From Nitzschia sp. pyKryTriq1 (taxonomy: Eukaryota > Bacillariophyta > Bacillariophyceae > Bacillariales > Bacillariaceae), in the NCBI GenBank assembly GCA_956465555.1, contig OY101115.1:4677680-4741679 (forward strand): a DNA stretch of 64,000 bases, read 5' to 3'. Shown one piece after another: positions 22,464-33,773 of this stretch. Within the stretch, counting starts at the first letter, position 1; each line of letters opens with the position of its first letter. The translations under genes were made by a program, and so were the position numbers. Below the pieces are notes generated by a model. The model was not told where the DNA came from. It saw only the letters and a list, made by a program, of their open reading frames with translations, and did not search any database.

Positions 22464-23100
22464 ATCACAATACTACTATACGGTAATAATATGCGGTGGG
22501 CCAATGTATGTGTGTGAATGGTATAATATACTGTATGGTAATATTATATTATATTATGAATGCAATGGGAATATGTACGGTAGTAGTAATAAGAAAGACA
22601 CAGCATCATACCATCACCATCATCATCATCACTAACTGCATGTGATTTGGTGCTGTGGAGCGGCGGCGGTGCGACGACGACGACTCATTGGTACAGGCTA
22701 CACGTACAGTTAGTACGTACAGTATTTGCTGTGTAGTATGGTGCGTACTTTGCTACAGTTCGTACGTGTACAGTAGTAGTAGGTACCTTGTACCTTACGT
22801 AGATGAGTCCGAGTGGTCAAACATCGGGCAATCAGAAATAAGAATTTGTGCGTGTGCTACTAGTAGTGTGTCTACGACCAGTAGAGTAGTAGAGTACTAG
22901 TAGAGTCGACCCTTTTTTCTTAACGCGCACCTTTTTAAGCCTAAAAGGGTCGATTTTTTCTTATCACAGTCTTAAAACGTCGCCTCGATAATTAGTAATT
23001 TCTGTTTTCCGTCTCCCTCTGACCCTACCGGTACTCATTATTTCTACTTTCGTCATTGTTGTTTTTTGGATCAAGTTGACCGCGAGTTTGATCAAGAACT
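22464..23100. other. Spacer upstream of the SET gene
   Basis: Promoter side of the SET gene, with TTATCC, ATATT and CATCAC simple repeats, then GTAC-rich sequence. No gene seen. Confidence 0.5.
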
Positions 23101-23709
23101 AACCCTCTTCGAGTTTCTGATGAAGAACGAGTTGTACATTGGTATTTGATGACACCTACCCCTACATTGATCAAAGGAGGTTCGTCAAGAAGGACTGGTC
23201 TGAGTTTTACCCTGACGCTGCGCAGGTGATACCGCCAAAGATGCCTGAAGGGCGGGGTCTACCGGTGACCATGTCCTGTTTTGTGGATGCTGATCATGGG
23301 GGATGCAGAGGGTGTCATCATTTTGGTCATTCGCTTGCCAATCTTATGGTACAGCAAGAGGCAAACGACTGTCGAGACATCGACCTGGGGGAGTGAAATA
23401 TGTGCACTTAGAACCGCCATTGAAATGGTGGAGGGGTTGCGATACAAGTTGAGGATGATGGGCGTCATTCTCGACGGCCCATGCGATGTCTTCTGTGACA
23501 ATGACTCCGTGGTCAAGTCTACGACTAGGCCAGAGAGTAACTTACAGAAGAAAAGCAATGCAGTAGCTTACCACAAGGCCCAGGAGTTGCAAGCTGCCGA
23601 TGCGATACGGATTACCCACGAGGACGGCGATACCAACCTCGCCGATATCCTCACGAAGCTACTTCCTGGGCCACGACTCCGCGAACTGAGCGGAAAGATT
23701 CTATGGTAG
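23101..23709 (+). mobile_element. Copia RNase H relic, frameshifted
   Basis: The 3' end of a Ty1/Copia polyprotein. One frame reads DDTYPYIDQRRF, then DWSEFYPDAAQ, PPKMPEGRG and CFVDADHGGCR. After a small deletion the next frame continues ILWYSKRQTTVETSTWGSE, then FCDNDSVV, KSNAVAYHKAQEL and NLADILTKLLPG, and stops at 23709. These are the RNase H acidic residues (D of VDAD, E of GSE, D of CDND) and the usual C-terminus of diatom Copia elements. The break makes it non-functional. It is on the opposite strand from the 11.1-kb relic and covers a different part of the polyprotein, so the two need not belong to one element. Confidence 0.88.
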
Positions 23710-23922
23710 GGTAATTGCAAGTTCTAGCAAAACGTTAGAACGGGGACAACAGCACGGGGACATTTGGGTAGTTATGGTAAAACACCAGAACGGGGACGAG
23801 CATGGGGACGAGTCGCATATGGTTGCCCGAACGCGCACGAGGTGGTGTATTCACGACGAACTGTGAATGGATTTACATAACGTAATTTGTACTTCCGGGG
23901 ACGAGATGCATACGAAAACACG

Positions 23923-24263
23923 TGTTGGAAAGAATAAGAAAATGTGCGAGAGTGGTATTACGGCGAAGATGAGTCGAACCAAGGTCAAGATGTGTACTAC
24001 GGATCGGCTCACGGGGACAGAACGAATGTGGCCATGCTGGCGTGGAATCGGTCCGTACGTCGTACGTATTTACGACCGATGTCCGGTCGGTGGATTCCGA
24101 TGACTGAAGACCGATCGGTGGGCGATCGGATGTCCGCCGAGACTCATGGCTCACTAACAACGATACTCGTACCGATACTACATAACAAATAACAACACCA
24201 CCTTGTGCGCTACTACAAGCATCCCACCATAGCAATATTTATTCTAATGCTGGCAATAATCAA
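23923..24263 (+). mobile_element. Possible 3' LTR of the Copia relic
   Basis: About 210 bases after the polyprotein stop a segment begins TGTTGGAAAG, a common Copia LTR beginning, and could end near a CA at about 24263. No second LTR copy is present in the window to prove it, and the expected polypurine tract just before it is weak. Confidence 0.25.
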
Positions 24264-24962
24264 CAGCGAAGTACTCCCGAAAAATGTCGAAGTACTCCAG
24301 AAAAATGTCGAAGTTTGAATTAGCGCAGAAGTGGAAAATAGTTCTCGAAATACAAGTAAGTTCCGAAAATCAATTGGTCAGTTCGTACGCACAAGAACGA
24401 GGAGAAGCAAGAACGACGTGGTGCAGTACGAGTAAGTTCCCAAAATCTATCGTCCAGTCAGCAAGTACGAATGCAGATATGCCTTGTGCTGACTACTCGT
24501 TCGACGAATCGGAGAAAAATGAACTTTCGAGCAGTTACGTTTAGATATGCCTTGATTTCCTCGAATGCCGGCCATCCGCCTTCCTTTGCAGTCGGTTAGT
24601 ACCAGAACTGTGCCAGTTGGTATGCGAAAAAGATACGCAGCGATAAGTACTACGAAGGATAGACCAACCTGGAACAGTACTGTACAGTGCACAGTGCAGT
24701 AGTCTGTTTCGAGCATTCCGGCGATGTCGTACTGTATCTTTTCTCGCCAGAATGCTAGGAACAGCGCAGTTGCAATCGCTGGACAGGATGCCGACGGCAG
24801 GCGAAGATAGGTGTAAAAGGTCGTATTTTTGCGGTGACGGTCGTGCAACTACTCAATCCTATTGATGGTTGATTCGTTCGACATTACTTCCTTTGAACGT
24901 TCTCAACACAACAGAAGTGCTTCCACCGTATCTATCTCCATTACCTCCTAACAACCATCATT
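24264..24962. other. Spacer upstream of the membrane-protein gene
   Basis: Contains short direct repeats (GAAGTACTCC.GAAAAATGTCGAAG twice near 24270-24310, GAGTAAGTTCC-like words near 24355 and 24431). No gene seen. Confidence 0.45.
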
Positions 24963-25763
24963 ATGACCTCGGATAGCGACTCTCTTCTTCCCGACCCCAA
25001 GAAGGAAGAGAAGGACGTTGAGGAGTCTCCTCTGGTTGTCGTTGACACCCCCACTCCTCTTCCTACTGGCCATGAGCAGGTCATTGAGAAAAGTTCAAGA
25101 ACCTCATCGTTTCTGGAAGCAATCAACCCAAAACTGGCGGAGATCCGAAGACCGTGGAAGGCCTATTGTATTGTCGCCTTTGTCGTTGTCACGAACTTGC
25201 TGTTTCTCTTTGTCATGACTTCGTATAACTGGGTCTATGCGTGTACCCAGCAAGTGATCATAATGGATGCGGATTGGAGTGCCGTGCCTAGTGCACTAGA
25301 TATAGGCTTTGAACCCTATGATTTTGACCCACCCAATTACCTCTGTATCTCTTACACAGCGAGTGACTGGATAAACGCAACTGGTGACATTATCGAAACT
25401 GTATACGATGTGCCTTGTCTACTTGGAAACCTGACCTGTGAAAATTATGGCGATACCCGCTGCCCTGAAGTGTTTCAGACTGGTCAATCCGACTACCTTT
25501 GCAATGGGCTGGAGCCTGGACAAGAACTGTACAACTGTGCCGACTACGAGAATCCGTTCGTGTCGGTGGTCTCGATGCAATGTCTCTCTTTCTTTGCTTC
25601 GTTGGGTCTGGCTCTTCCGTACGTTTTCTATCTCCAGATTGTTTTATTTGCGATTGGGTATTGCTTTTATCGTTGCTGTTGCTACAACGACGACGAAGAT
25701 GAAGATACTACGATGCTCAGTGGGATCAAAGATGTCATGCTGCATGCCGTCTCTCGAGTCTAA
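24963..25763 (+). CDS. Membrane protein with Cys-rich lumenal loop
   Basis: A 266-residue single-exon protein that I do not recognise. The first 65 residues are acidic and hydrophilic (MTSDSDSLLPDP). A strong hydrophobic helix lies at about residues 67-89. About 110 residues then contain at least seven cysteines, including CLLGNLTC, TRCPEVF and NCADY, and two N-glycosylation sequons (NATG and NLTC). A second hydrophobic stretch at about 203-238 (one long or two short helices) ends in FYRCCCY, possibly palmitoylated, followed by an acidic tail. The topology looks like cytosolic ends with a disulfide-bonded loop outside or in the lumen. No family assignment. Confidence 0.78.
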   Translation: MTSDSDSLLPDPKKEEKDVEESPLVVVDTPTPLPTGHEQVIEKSSRTSSFLEAINPKLAEIRRPWKAYCIVAFVVVTNLLFLFVMTSYNWVYACTQQVIIMDADWSAVPSALDIGFEPYDFDPPNYLCISYTASDWINATGDIIETVYDVPCLLGNLTCENYGDTRCPEVFQTGQSDYLCNGLEPGQELYNCADYENPFVSVVSMQCLSFFASLGLALPYVFYLQIVLFAIGYCFYRCCCYNDDEDEDTTMLSGIKDVMLHAVSRV

Positions 25764-26323
25764 TGGCAAAAATGGGGCAGGAAGTAAGAGTTGTTGAGAT
25801 AGCGCACCGATACAAGTATCAAATGGCGAATTCACGTCCAATCCATCCCCCCATCCATCATATATGTCACATCATACACACCGGTACAAATGACCGACCC
25901 ACACCTAATAGCCCACACGCATAACACTGGCGATAATGCTGAACAGCAGCAAGACGGATATTCTAGTAGAGAGTGTAAAAGGAGCCTATTCGTAGTATAT
26001 TACGTACCGGTAGATTAGATCGAAGTCAAAGACGAATACTGATCGATGCTCTGCGGACTACTGCAGTACAGTACCGGTACTGTACAAACGAGTACCATCA
26101 CCATACATATGTACTTCAGATCCCCAAGATATGTCTTGTGCAGTCTTTGTACACGTTCTGGTACGTCCCAGATTACCCAAGTTACGTGGAGGTACTAGGG
26201 TATGTATGTACCGGTACTGGGCACCTGGCTGGGGTGCAGCGGTTACTATGGGTGTGGCGATAGAGGGGAATAGAGATAAAAGGGAGATTGCGCTATCCAG
26301 CACGTCCCCCATTTTGGATAACA
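25764..26323. other. Gene-free spacer
   Basis: GTAC/ACCGGT-rich sequence between the membrane-protein gene and the SET-gene fragment. No gene seen. Confidence 0.5.
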
Positions 26324-26570
26324 AAAACAATTCTTCCCCCTTTTGAATATTACGTTTGGCAATCAAATAAAAGTCATGATAGGCCGTCGAGGATCCTGCC
26401 ATGGGACCAGTATAACGATAAAAGTCTCCATCTTGTGTCAAACCACCCGGGAGAACTAATAATAATATAAAAAGAACAATAAAGAAAAAAGCAAAGGAAA
26501 AAGCAAAAGCAAAAGCATGAATGAGTGAATTAATGGAGCCACCAACCAACCAAGCGACCGACCACGAGAA
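26324..26570 (-). pseudogene. Duplicated fragment of the SET gene
   Basis: Nearly identical to 21224-21473, an offset of 5100 bases. It contains the beginning of SET-gene exon 4 (LPGGLTQDGDFYRY, AYHDFYLIAKRNIQKGEELF) plus most of the preceding intron. Because intron sequence is included, the copy arose through DNA and not from mRNA. The exon part ends abruptly after GEELF, so no product is expected. Confidence 0.9.
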
Positions 26571-27704
26571 ACTGAAGGGACTCACCGATGGGAAAGCCAT
26601 CGTCGCCTCTTACTCGTCTTACGACCGTACCTCGTGGGCTTCCGGCCTTCGAACCCTGATATTGTACCCGTCAGCGATAGGGGAATACTCATGTCATACT
26701 CATCGTTCTGGATGATAATGGCGTATGGTACAGGAGAAAAAGACAAGAGTCTTGATAAGCTTACTCTTTTACAGAAGCAACACTTGATAAGCTAAAAATA
26801 CCATTTACTGCGATATACAAATAACGTGGTTGATCTTTCGTAACAAGTAGGGGCACTAACTGCGCTATCATACGACATGCTATTAATTATTGTAGACTAC
26901 GTAGTACTCGTAGTGGTACAGTTAGTAGTTAGTACTGTGGGTAGACAGATACTGTACTTCGTCCTACTACTACTACTAGTAGCAGAGAGAGCGTACTGTT
27001 GTCCTACAGTACCGCTGTACTACTACAGTACGTAGATTATTCTGTTTTTCGAATGAGCCGTTTGGAACATTTTTGTGCGTGCCGTTTTCTACCTCAATGA
27101 AGCAGCGGGCAATAATCAGCATAGGTACTACTACCGGTACTAATAATGAAGTGTCGTACTGGTACTATTAGTAGTACGTGTACCGAACGGTACTTTCAAA
27201 TACAGTAGATACTGTACCTGGTAGTAGTAGAATTGGTGGTGTTTTACCGTTTAGCAAAAGCGAGGACGGTCGGTCGGTCGGTCGGTGCTTCTACTATCTG
27301 CATGCACATGCTTCGCTTTTTCAAAGACAACAACGATCGATTATTATTGATCATGCATGGAATGGATGAATAATAATGCCTCAAGCAAGGTTCGGCATTT
27401 TGGTTTGCTCAACATGCAAGCCCTTGCGAATACCCCATACTTGTATCATCACAAAATAATGCATACATAATATGCATCTTCTCAATGCTGGATCAAAAAC
27501 GGAAAATCATGCATTTGCACCGATCGATCGAGCGCAGCAAGCAGCTACTAACTGTAGCAGCCGGTGTTATATTTTAGATAGCTATGCGAAGCGTGTGGCA
27601 CGCAGTAGTCTACTACGAGTAAAGGAGCGTCATCATCATCATCATCATTTGTCTCGAGCGAGGAGCTAGCAAGCAAGCAAGCAAGCAACTCCTCATCACG
27701 TGTC
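26571..27704. other. Long gene-free spacer
   Basis: Low-complexity spacer with GTAC, CTACTAGTAG and GGTC repeats (near 27275) and a CAT run near 27630. No gene seen. Confidence 0.5.
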
Positions 27705-28004
27705 ATGATGATGACTGATAGTACTATTAATGATGCCTTGAAAGAATTCTTTTCCACCACGTCGAACCTTGGTGCGTCGGGGGCGGTGTCGTGGTCGCTC
27801 CAGCCGGACAATCATCATCATCTTCCAATGATATACCCCAAGAGACGATCTTCGTATCCTCCTTCTTGTTCTACTACTACTACTACTGCTACTACTACTA
27901 CTAATTCTACATCCTCGGCCGCCGCCGCACCAACGCCAACGCAAGAACCAGCAACAAGAAGAACACCACTAGCCCTACCACCACCACCACCAGGAGGGTA
28001 CTAG
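27705..28004 (+). CDS. Doubtful small Thr/Pro-rich protein
   Basis: An open frame of 99 residues starting MMMTDSTINDALKEFF. The first 45 residues have ordinary composition, and the rest is a Thr/Ser/Ala/Pro translation of simple repeats ending PPPPPGGY. No family known. It may be the first exon of something larger or a chance frame. Confidence 0.22.
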   Translation: MMMTDSTINDALKEFFSTTSNLGASGAVSWSLQPDNHHHLPMIYPKRRSSYPPSCSTTTTTATTTTNSTSSAAAAPTPTQEPATRRTPLALPPPPPGGY

Positions 28005-28599
28005 TACTAGAGTAGTAAATCCAACATGATTATCATCGAGGAGGAGGAGGAGGAAGAAGAGGAGGAGGTTCGGTTCTTCTTCTTCTTCTTCTTCTTGTAC
28101 AGTCCTCGCTACTACGAGCTACTACTAGCTAGGAGGAAACGTTGCTGGACTGCTGCTGCTGCTGCTGCTGCGAGGAGTGGTAGTACTACTACCTAGTGCT
28201 AGTAGTACTACCACTAAATAATAACTAGTAAAGAAGAACGTATCTGTATCTGAATCAAGAATCATGATAATCATCATGCCCCCTTCTTTCTCTTTCTTAT
28301 CTAGTCTACTACTACTAGTAGTACTACTACAAATACTACTATGAATACTATCAATACTACTACTAGCTACTACTACTACTACTGCTAGTACTCTACAATA
28401 GAAATCTACTCTACTAGCTAGTACTACTAGTAGTAGTAGTAGTAGTTCTCCTCGGTTCAAGAAGTACTAGTAGAGTAGTAGCAACTCACTCATGAAGAAC
28501 AATAAGAAGACGAAGTAGTGCCGTGCTGCTGCTGCTGCCTGCTGTTCTCGTCCTCAGCACCACCACCACTTTCAACAAGATCAAATCATAGTAGTAGTC

Positions 28600-28653
28600 C
28601 TAAGTACTACTACTAGTAGTAGTACTACTACTACTAGTAGTACTACTAGTTGA
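28600..28653. repeat. Palindromic CTACTAGTAG array
   Basis: Alternating TAGTAG and CTACTA blocks form nested perfect or near-perfect inverted repeats that could extrude as hairpins. Confidence 0.7.
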
Positions 28654-29404
28654 TAAGAATGGCATGTTCGTGGTGATACTACTACTCTAGCTAGTAGTTT
28701 CTTTTTGGTGGTAGTAGTAGTTGTAGTACTACTACTACCGAGTAGCATAGTTGAAGTAGTACACCAAAAAAGTTCCACCAGCGCAGCACGACGACGACCC
28801 AGCACAACCACGACACGTAATTATTACTGTACACTACCGGTACAGTACACGTACCGGTACGTACGAGAAACGATCGTACTGTACGTCAACCTACACGGGC
28901 CGCGACGGCCGACGCACGGCCCATCAATAAATTGCCACGTGGAGGTACATCACGAGGTCGCTCGCATGATTGAAGGAAGGACGGTCGGGGTACGAAAAGC
29001 ATAGCGACAAGATCTTATTTTATTATTTGCGATCATCTTTCTTATTTTGCTTTTATTATTATTATTGGGCGCGCAATATGATTAACATACAACATCAAAT
29101 TATATTTTAACGATGTGACCCTCTCACCTCTATCTCATCATCTATACAACAACATCCTAGTACTACGTATGCGTTGATGCTTGATGCTGTGGTAATAATA
29201 TATCGTTCTTGGCGTTGGCGATGAACAGAGGATAAGAGGATAATTAATTGCCTTGGTGCCGTGTGTGTCAAGTCAAGCCAAACAACAAGAAGGTCATGGT
29301 GTGGTGATGGGTCGTCGACGTTTTGTGGGCTGGCGGCATTGACCTTGATGCGGGGAGTTTGGACGAATATTCTTCGGACACCTACTACTGCTCCTCCTAA
29401 TAAA

Positions 29405-29438
29405 AACAAGAACAAGAACAAGAACAAGAACAAGAACA
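29405..29438. repeat. (AACAAG)n microsatellite
   Basis: Five to six units downstream of the transporter gene. Confidence 0.9.
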
Positions 29439-29616
29439 ACAGCAGCAGCCGTATGACTATAAGCTGGAAGGACGAATCGATTCATTCTTGCAAGAACAAG
29501 AGGCGGGAGAAACAAATTACTAAAATGTACCTGCTATAGCTGTTATTGGATTATCGGGGAAGTGGGCTCATCGGCAGGAGGACTGATGATGATGATGATG
29601 ATGATGCTCTACTATG

Positions 29617-31527
29617 CTACCAGATTTTGCGCTTGAGCGCAGGCTTGTGATTCTCGTACATTTCGTCAATTTGAAGACTGGTGTAGTTCGCAGTCTCGAC
29701 TTGGAAAAAGTAGACGACAGTGCTTCCGATTGCAATCACACAGGCGAAAAAGCCAAAGCAGCCAGAAAGAGAGGCCGTAGAGGCAATGGGGAAGAGACCA
29801 CCGACAATGGCGGTAAAGGCCCAGTTGGTCATGGTGGTCAGACCCGTTCCCTTTCCACGGGTACGGAACGGGAACATTTCGGCACACACAATCCAAACGA
29901 CGGGACCCCAGCTAAAGGCAAAGCCAACAATGAACACGGCAGAGAACACCAAGACGCACCATCCGACGGCCTTGTTAGTCTGGTCGAGACTGGACAGAAT
30001 CGCATTGCTTATCAAGGCCAAGCACATGATGGTACCGCCTAGGCAAAGCAACTTGACACGGCCATACTTGTCGACGGTTGCGACCGTGATAAAGGTGGCG
30101 AGAAAGTTGATCGTGTTCAATCCAAAGGTTCCACCAATCGCTTGACTTTCTGTAAAGAAGGTATTCAAAATGTCGGGCGCGTAAAACATAATGGCATTGA
30201 TCTGGTGGTGATGTAATGTGATGTGATGTGATGTGATGTGATGTGCGGTGCATCAATCATGATGGTAGAAGAAGAAGAAGAAGAAGAAGCAATGTATGAG
30301 AAAGTGAGCGAACAAGAAGAAAAGGAATGGATGGACGAGAAACAACGACTCAGACAATGATACTAGTATGTCACTTACACCGCATAGTTGCTGGAACATT
30401 TGGAAAGACATACCAAGAAGAACGCGGGTACGCATCTTGTTGTGTTGCGAAAAGACCTCGGACCAAGGAGCTACTCCCAGCTTGATCTCTTCCAGGACTT
30501 CGGCATGCAGCTTGGCCTTTTCCGGTTCCACATCACCTTCGTAACGAAGTTTCTGAAGCGCCTGCTCCAGCTTTTCGTCCGTGGAATGAGCCGCCAGCCA
30601 GCGTGGGGACTCGGGCATGAAGAGGAGACAGAGGATCAAGATGACGGAAAACAAAATGTTTCCACCGTACGAGATCCGCCATCCATTGTCCCAATTCTGG
30701 AGGCCGAGATTAGCGGCCGAAGCTATCAAGATGCCTGCTGTGACGGCAATCTGCCACAAAGTACCAAGCACACCGCGGACGTGCTCGGGCGCACACTCCG
30801 TGATGTAAACGGGAACGACCATGGACAGCATACCGATGCCTAAAGAGGAGCGAGGAAGAACAAGAGGGACAGAAGGAAGCAGTTTGAGAGTGTTGGTAAT
30901 CCGAGAAGGCAAACGATCGACCAAGCAAGAGCAACAGGACTTACCCATTCCTGAAAAGACGCGGCCCGCCCACATGACACCCATGGTAGGAGCTGCGGCT
31001 TGGATGGAGGCACCGATGATAAAGACACAATTCGCAAAGAACAAGGCAGGACGACGACCAAACTTTTCGGCAACATACGGATTCAACATGGCACCAATCA
31101 TTGCGCCGACGCCAAAGAGTCCGTTGATCAATCCCTTGTCAACGTCCATTTCATGCTGCGTGGCGGGAATGCAGTCGACGTCGTCTGGTGCACAAGTCCA
31201 GCCAAAGTGTTCCTTGAAGCCATCCATGACAAAGGTAGCGCCAGCTCCTGCGATATCGTAGCCGAAGACGAGGCCACCAAGGGCGGCGCAAGAGGCCACA
31301 AGAACAATGAACGGCTTGGTTTTCTCGGGAATGTATGCAACAACATCCGAGTCGTCGACCACCTTCTTGTTTAGTTCAGCATCTTGTTGGTCTTTGGTAG
31401 GATCTTTGGTAGGAACAGCTGGAGACTCCTCGTCGTCATGTTCCTCGGAGGAAGAACCATCCTCGTTGAGCTTTAGATGATGCTTTTCGAAAACATCGTC
31501 GAGCCTTTTTTCGAGAGCGTCGGTCAT
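29617..31527 (-). CDS. Sugar-porter family MFS transporter
   Basis: Three minus-strand exons: 31527-30945, 30839-30379 and 30201-29617, giving 542 residues with closed phases. It belongs to the sugar porter branch of the major facilitator superfamily, which moves hexoses, polyols or inositol across membranes, usually with protons. Visible signatures are GGLVFGYDIAG in helix 1, KFGRRPALF in loop 2-3, RVFSGMGIG, PESPRWL before the central loop, QQLCGINAIMFYAPDI in helix 7 (rebuilt across intron 2) and a GPVVWIVCAEMFP segment in helix 10. Twelve hydrophobic helices fit. The N-terminus is about 65 acidic hydrophilic residues, and the C-terminus is short. The exact sugar cannot be read from the sequence. 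Intron 1 (30840-30944) is 105 nt with no stop in frame. Confidence 0.93.
30202..30378 (-). repeat. Transporter intron 2 with GTGAT repeats
   Basis: A 177-nt GT-AG intron. It contains about five GTGAT units near 30218-30245 and a GAA run near 30271-30290. Confidence 0.8.
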
Positions 31528-33161
31528 GTTGATGGTTCTGTCTTAATCTCGGACTTCAAGATTTTGATTTTGTGAGCACAGCAGATATTATATGAAGTCG
31601 CTCCCTCGGTCAATAATGGATCCAACAAGAAACCAGCAGCAGCCGCAATCGGAACACTTTTCCTTTGTTCTTTCTGTTCTAGGAACAACATCTCCGCGTT
31701 CTTCTTGACACCAATAGCGTTGGAGTGAAGCAACAGCATAATAACGCAGATGTTTCAATTTATCATAGTATTATGGATCCTAAAACTTTTGCTGTTGTTA
31801 TAATTGTCCATACCTGCTGGTGACACCAATAGCGTTTAAGTGAAGCAACAGAAAGAGTCAAGATGCTTCTTCTTCAACCATTCTTTTTGTTGTTCTTTTC
31901 CCTGTTCTCAATAATAGCGTTCGTACCGCAGTGACGACGTAGCTCTGCTCAGCCGATGAAGTCATACGATTCTATTTGTAAGTGATGTGATAGTAGACTT
32001 TTACCGATAGTTCTAGTAGACTACTACTAGAGCTAGTAGTAGACGCAGAAGAATTACATTCATTACTACTAATATGTATCATAGTAATATCCTCCACAAT
32101 TTCATGACTTCGCCCTCTTCTTCAAATAATGCTTCGGTAGTACTCGTACTACTGTTGTTCTTTGCCTTCCATCATGGAGAATATCCGATTTCTTCATTGC
32201 ATACTACATGGATCATTGATACTTTGTACTGCGTAGTAGTCCGTGAACCAAGCGTCACCTCTACCAGCTACCGGTAGTAGACTACTCTATCTTAACCAAG
32301 TAACGCCATGTCAACCCACTCCCTACTACCTGTGGTTAGCAAAGCGTTCCTTCTTTTCATTCTTCATGTTCTTGACAGCTCATCTTGAAGCTCGCCGAGC
32401 GTGAGTGATCGCACCAGCGCCTTCTTATTCTATTGACTTCTTGACAACCTTCGCTCTGTTCCAGCAAATAAAGCGATCGATTGGATTCATCTTGCTTCCT
32501 TCGCGCTATCTGGTACGTTAAGGTGTGTGGGTGATGTCACAGAAACTCGTGCGTGTAGGGTTCTCGTTTTGACGGAAGGAAGAAAACAGACAGACCATCC
32601 CGCCGCCATACGCATGCACGGACGGAATGAAAATGCAGCCATGCACCCAAAATCCAAACCATCCAATAAAAATGATGAATTCAAGCAAGCCACTGGTAGC
32701 AAGGAGAGACTTAACGCGCCCTTCCCTGTAACAAACATGAGCCTGAAATTCTCCGGGCGGGGGGAGTTGGATTGGCTGCCTGAGGTTGAAGTATCTAACG
32801 GTAGCGGTAATTGCAGTACTCTACTCTTACGTGCGTGGCAGGTTCGCAGGAATTCGACACAAACGGGGGCGCATATGAGATCCTCTTCGAATATCGATGA
32901 TAATAGCTAGTGTTGAAGTGCAGGGTTGAGATTAATGTCTCTACTATGTATTTGTCCGGGGGCAATCTGCTGATCAGGCGAGAAAGTCGTGGTTCATAAG
33001 TATCTACTAGAATTGCGAATGAAGTGAGAATACCCGAAAAGCGCAATGTTCTTGTTGCGCTACTGATTCATTATTCAAATTCCCGATCAATCGTCCACAA
33101 AATAGTAATGATAATCCCTCTTCGTTCGATCCAGCAGGAAGATCCACAAAGCACACAAACA
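31528..33161. other. Spacer upstream of transporter and small gene
   Basis: Divergent promoter region. Holds a direct repeat at 31707-31851 listed separately. A plus-strand open frame at 32527-32910 starts on GTG and has no family features, so it is not called. Confidence 0.45.
31707..31851. repeat. Direct repeat GACACCAATAGCGTT... upstream of transporter
   Basis: GACACCAATAGCGTT, two variable bases, AGTGAAGCAACAG occurs at 31707-31736 and again at 31822-31851, 115 bases apart. It lies 180-325 bases upstream of the transporter start on its promoter side. Confidence 0.75.
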
Positions 33162-33773
33162 ATGAAGGACAACAATCATAACAGAAACAACAGTACTAGC
33201 ACCATCATGTCCTCGCCGCCGCCCTGCTCATCGTCCCCGCCAGCTTTATCATATTCGTATGATAGTACGGATGCTCTGCTCGACAGAATAGAGCAACATC
33301 ACCAAGAATACCACAATCGTCGTCATGATCTTCTTGATAGCAACCATTATGACGATTTGTTTCTCGGAATCAGGGAGAGCGCTGTTCACATCCTCGAGAG
33401 TGCAGAACAAGTGATCGGTGCGACCGATGCTGATATGTTGGACAGGATCATGCAAGACAATAGTAGTACTACTGGTGCGATGATGAGCAGTGATAGTACT
33501 GCTAGTATGAGTAGTAGTATCCTCCGAAGCATCAACCGGGTGAATGGTGCCAATATGATGAGGATGGCAATGACGATGGCGGCGGGTGCTCCTGGTGTCG
33601 AGGACTATACCTACCCCATATCCTCCACAAGAAGACCAGCAGCACCAGGAGCGCCAGTATCAGCAACGACCACCCACCACGAGCGCGTCAATCACCACAA
33701 CCCGCATAGTCATCCTCTCATGACACGAGGACGAGCACCACCACGACCTCCTCACGAAAACAACATTCGTTAG
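33162..33773 (+). CDS. Small disordered protein, ALLDR/GIRES family (paralogue)
   Basis: A 203-residue single-exon paralogue of the gene at 16511. Shared positions include DALLDR, a repeat of EYHNRR-like residues, LGIRES, EQVIGATDADMLDRIM, SILRSINR and GVEDY. The tail differs, being Pro/His/Arg-rich here (RAPPRPPHEN). I start at ATG 33162. An ATG at 33207 (MSSPPPCSSSPP) aligns better with the paralogue's start, so the first 15 residues may not be translated. Function unknown. Confidence 0.7.
   Translation: MKDNNHNRNNSTSTIMSSPPPCSSSPPALSYSYDSTDALLDRIEQHHQEYHNRRHDLLDSNHYDDLFLGIRESAVHILESAEQVIGATDADMLDRIMQDNSSTTGAMMSSDSTASMSSSILRSINRVNGANMMRMAMTMAAGAPGVEDYTYPISSTRRPAAPGAPVSATTTHHERVNHHNPHSHPLMTRGRAPPRPPHENNIR

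Larger units (their letters stand above)
28005..29616. other. Repeat-rich gene-free spacer
   Basis: The densest CTAGTAG/GTACTACTAC region of the window, with GAGGAG, CTTCTT and GCTGCT runs and an AACAAG microsatellite at 29405-29438. No gene seen. Confidence 0.55.

Noticed and set aside
32527-32910. 127-residue plus-strand open frame
   Set aside because: Opens on GTG, which is not expected in a eukaryotic nuclear gene, and shows no domain or paralogue.
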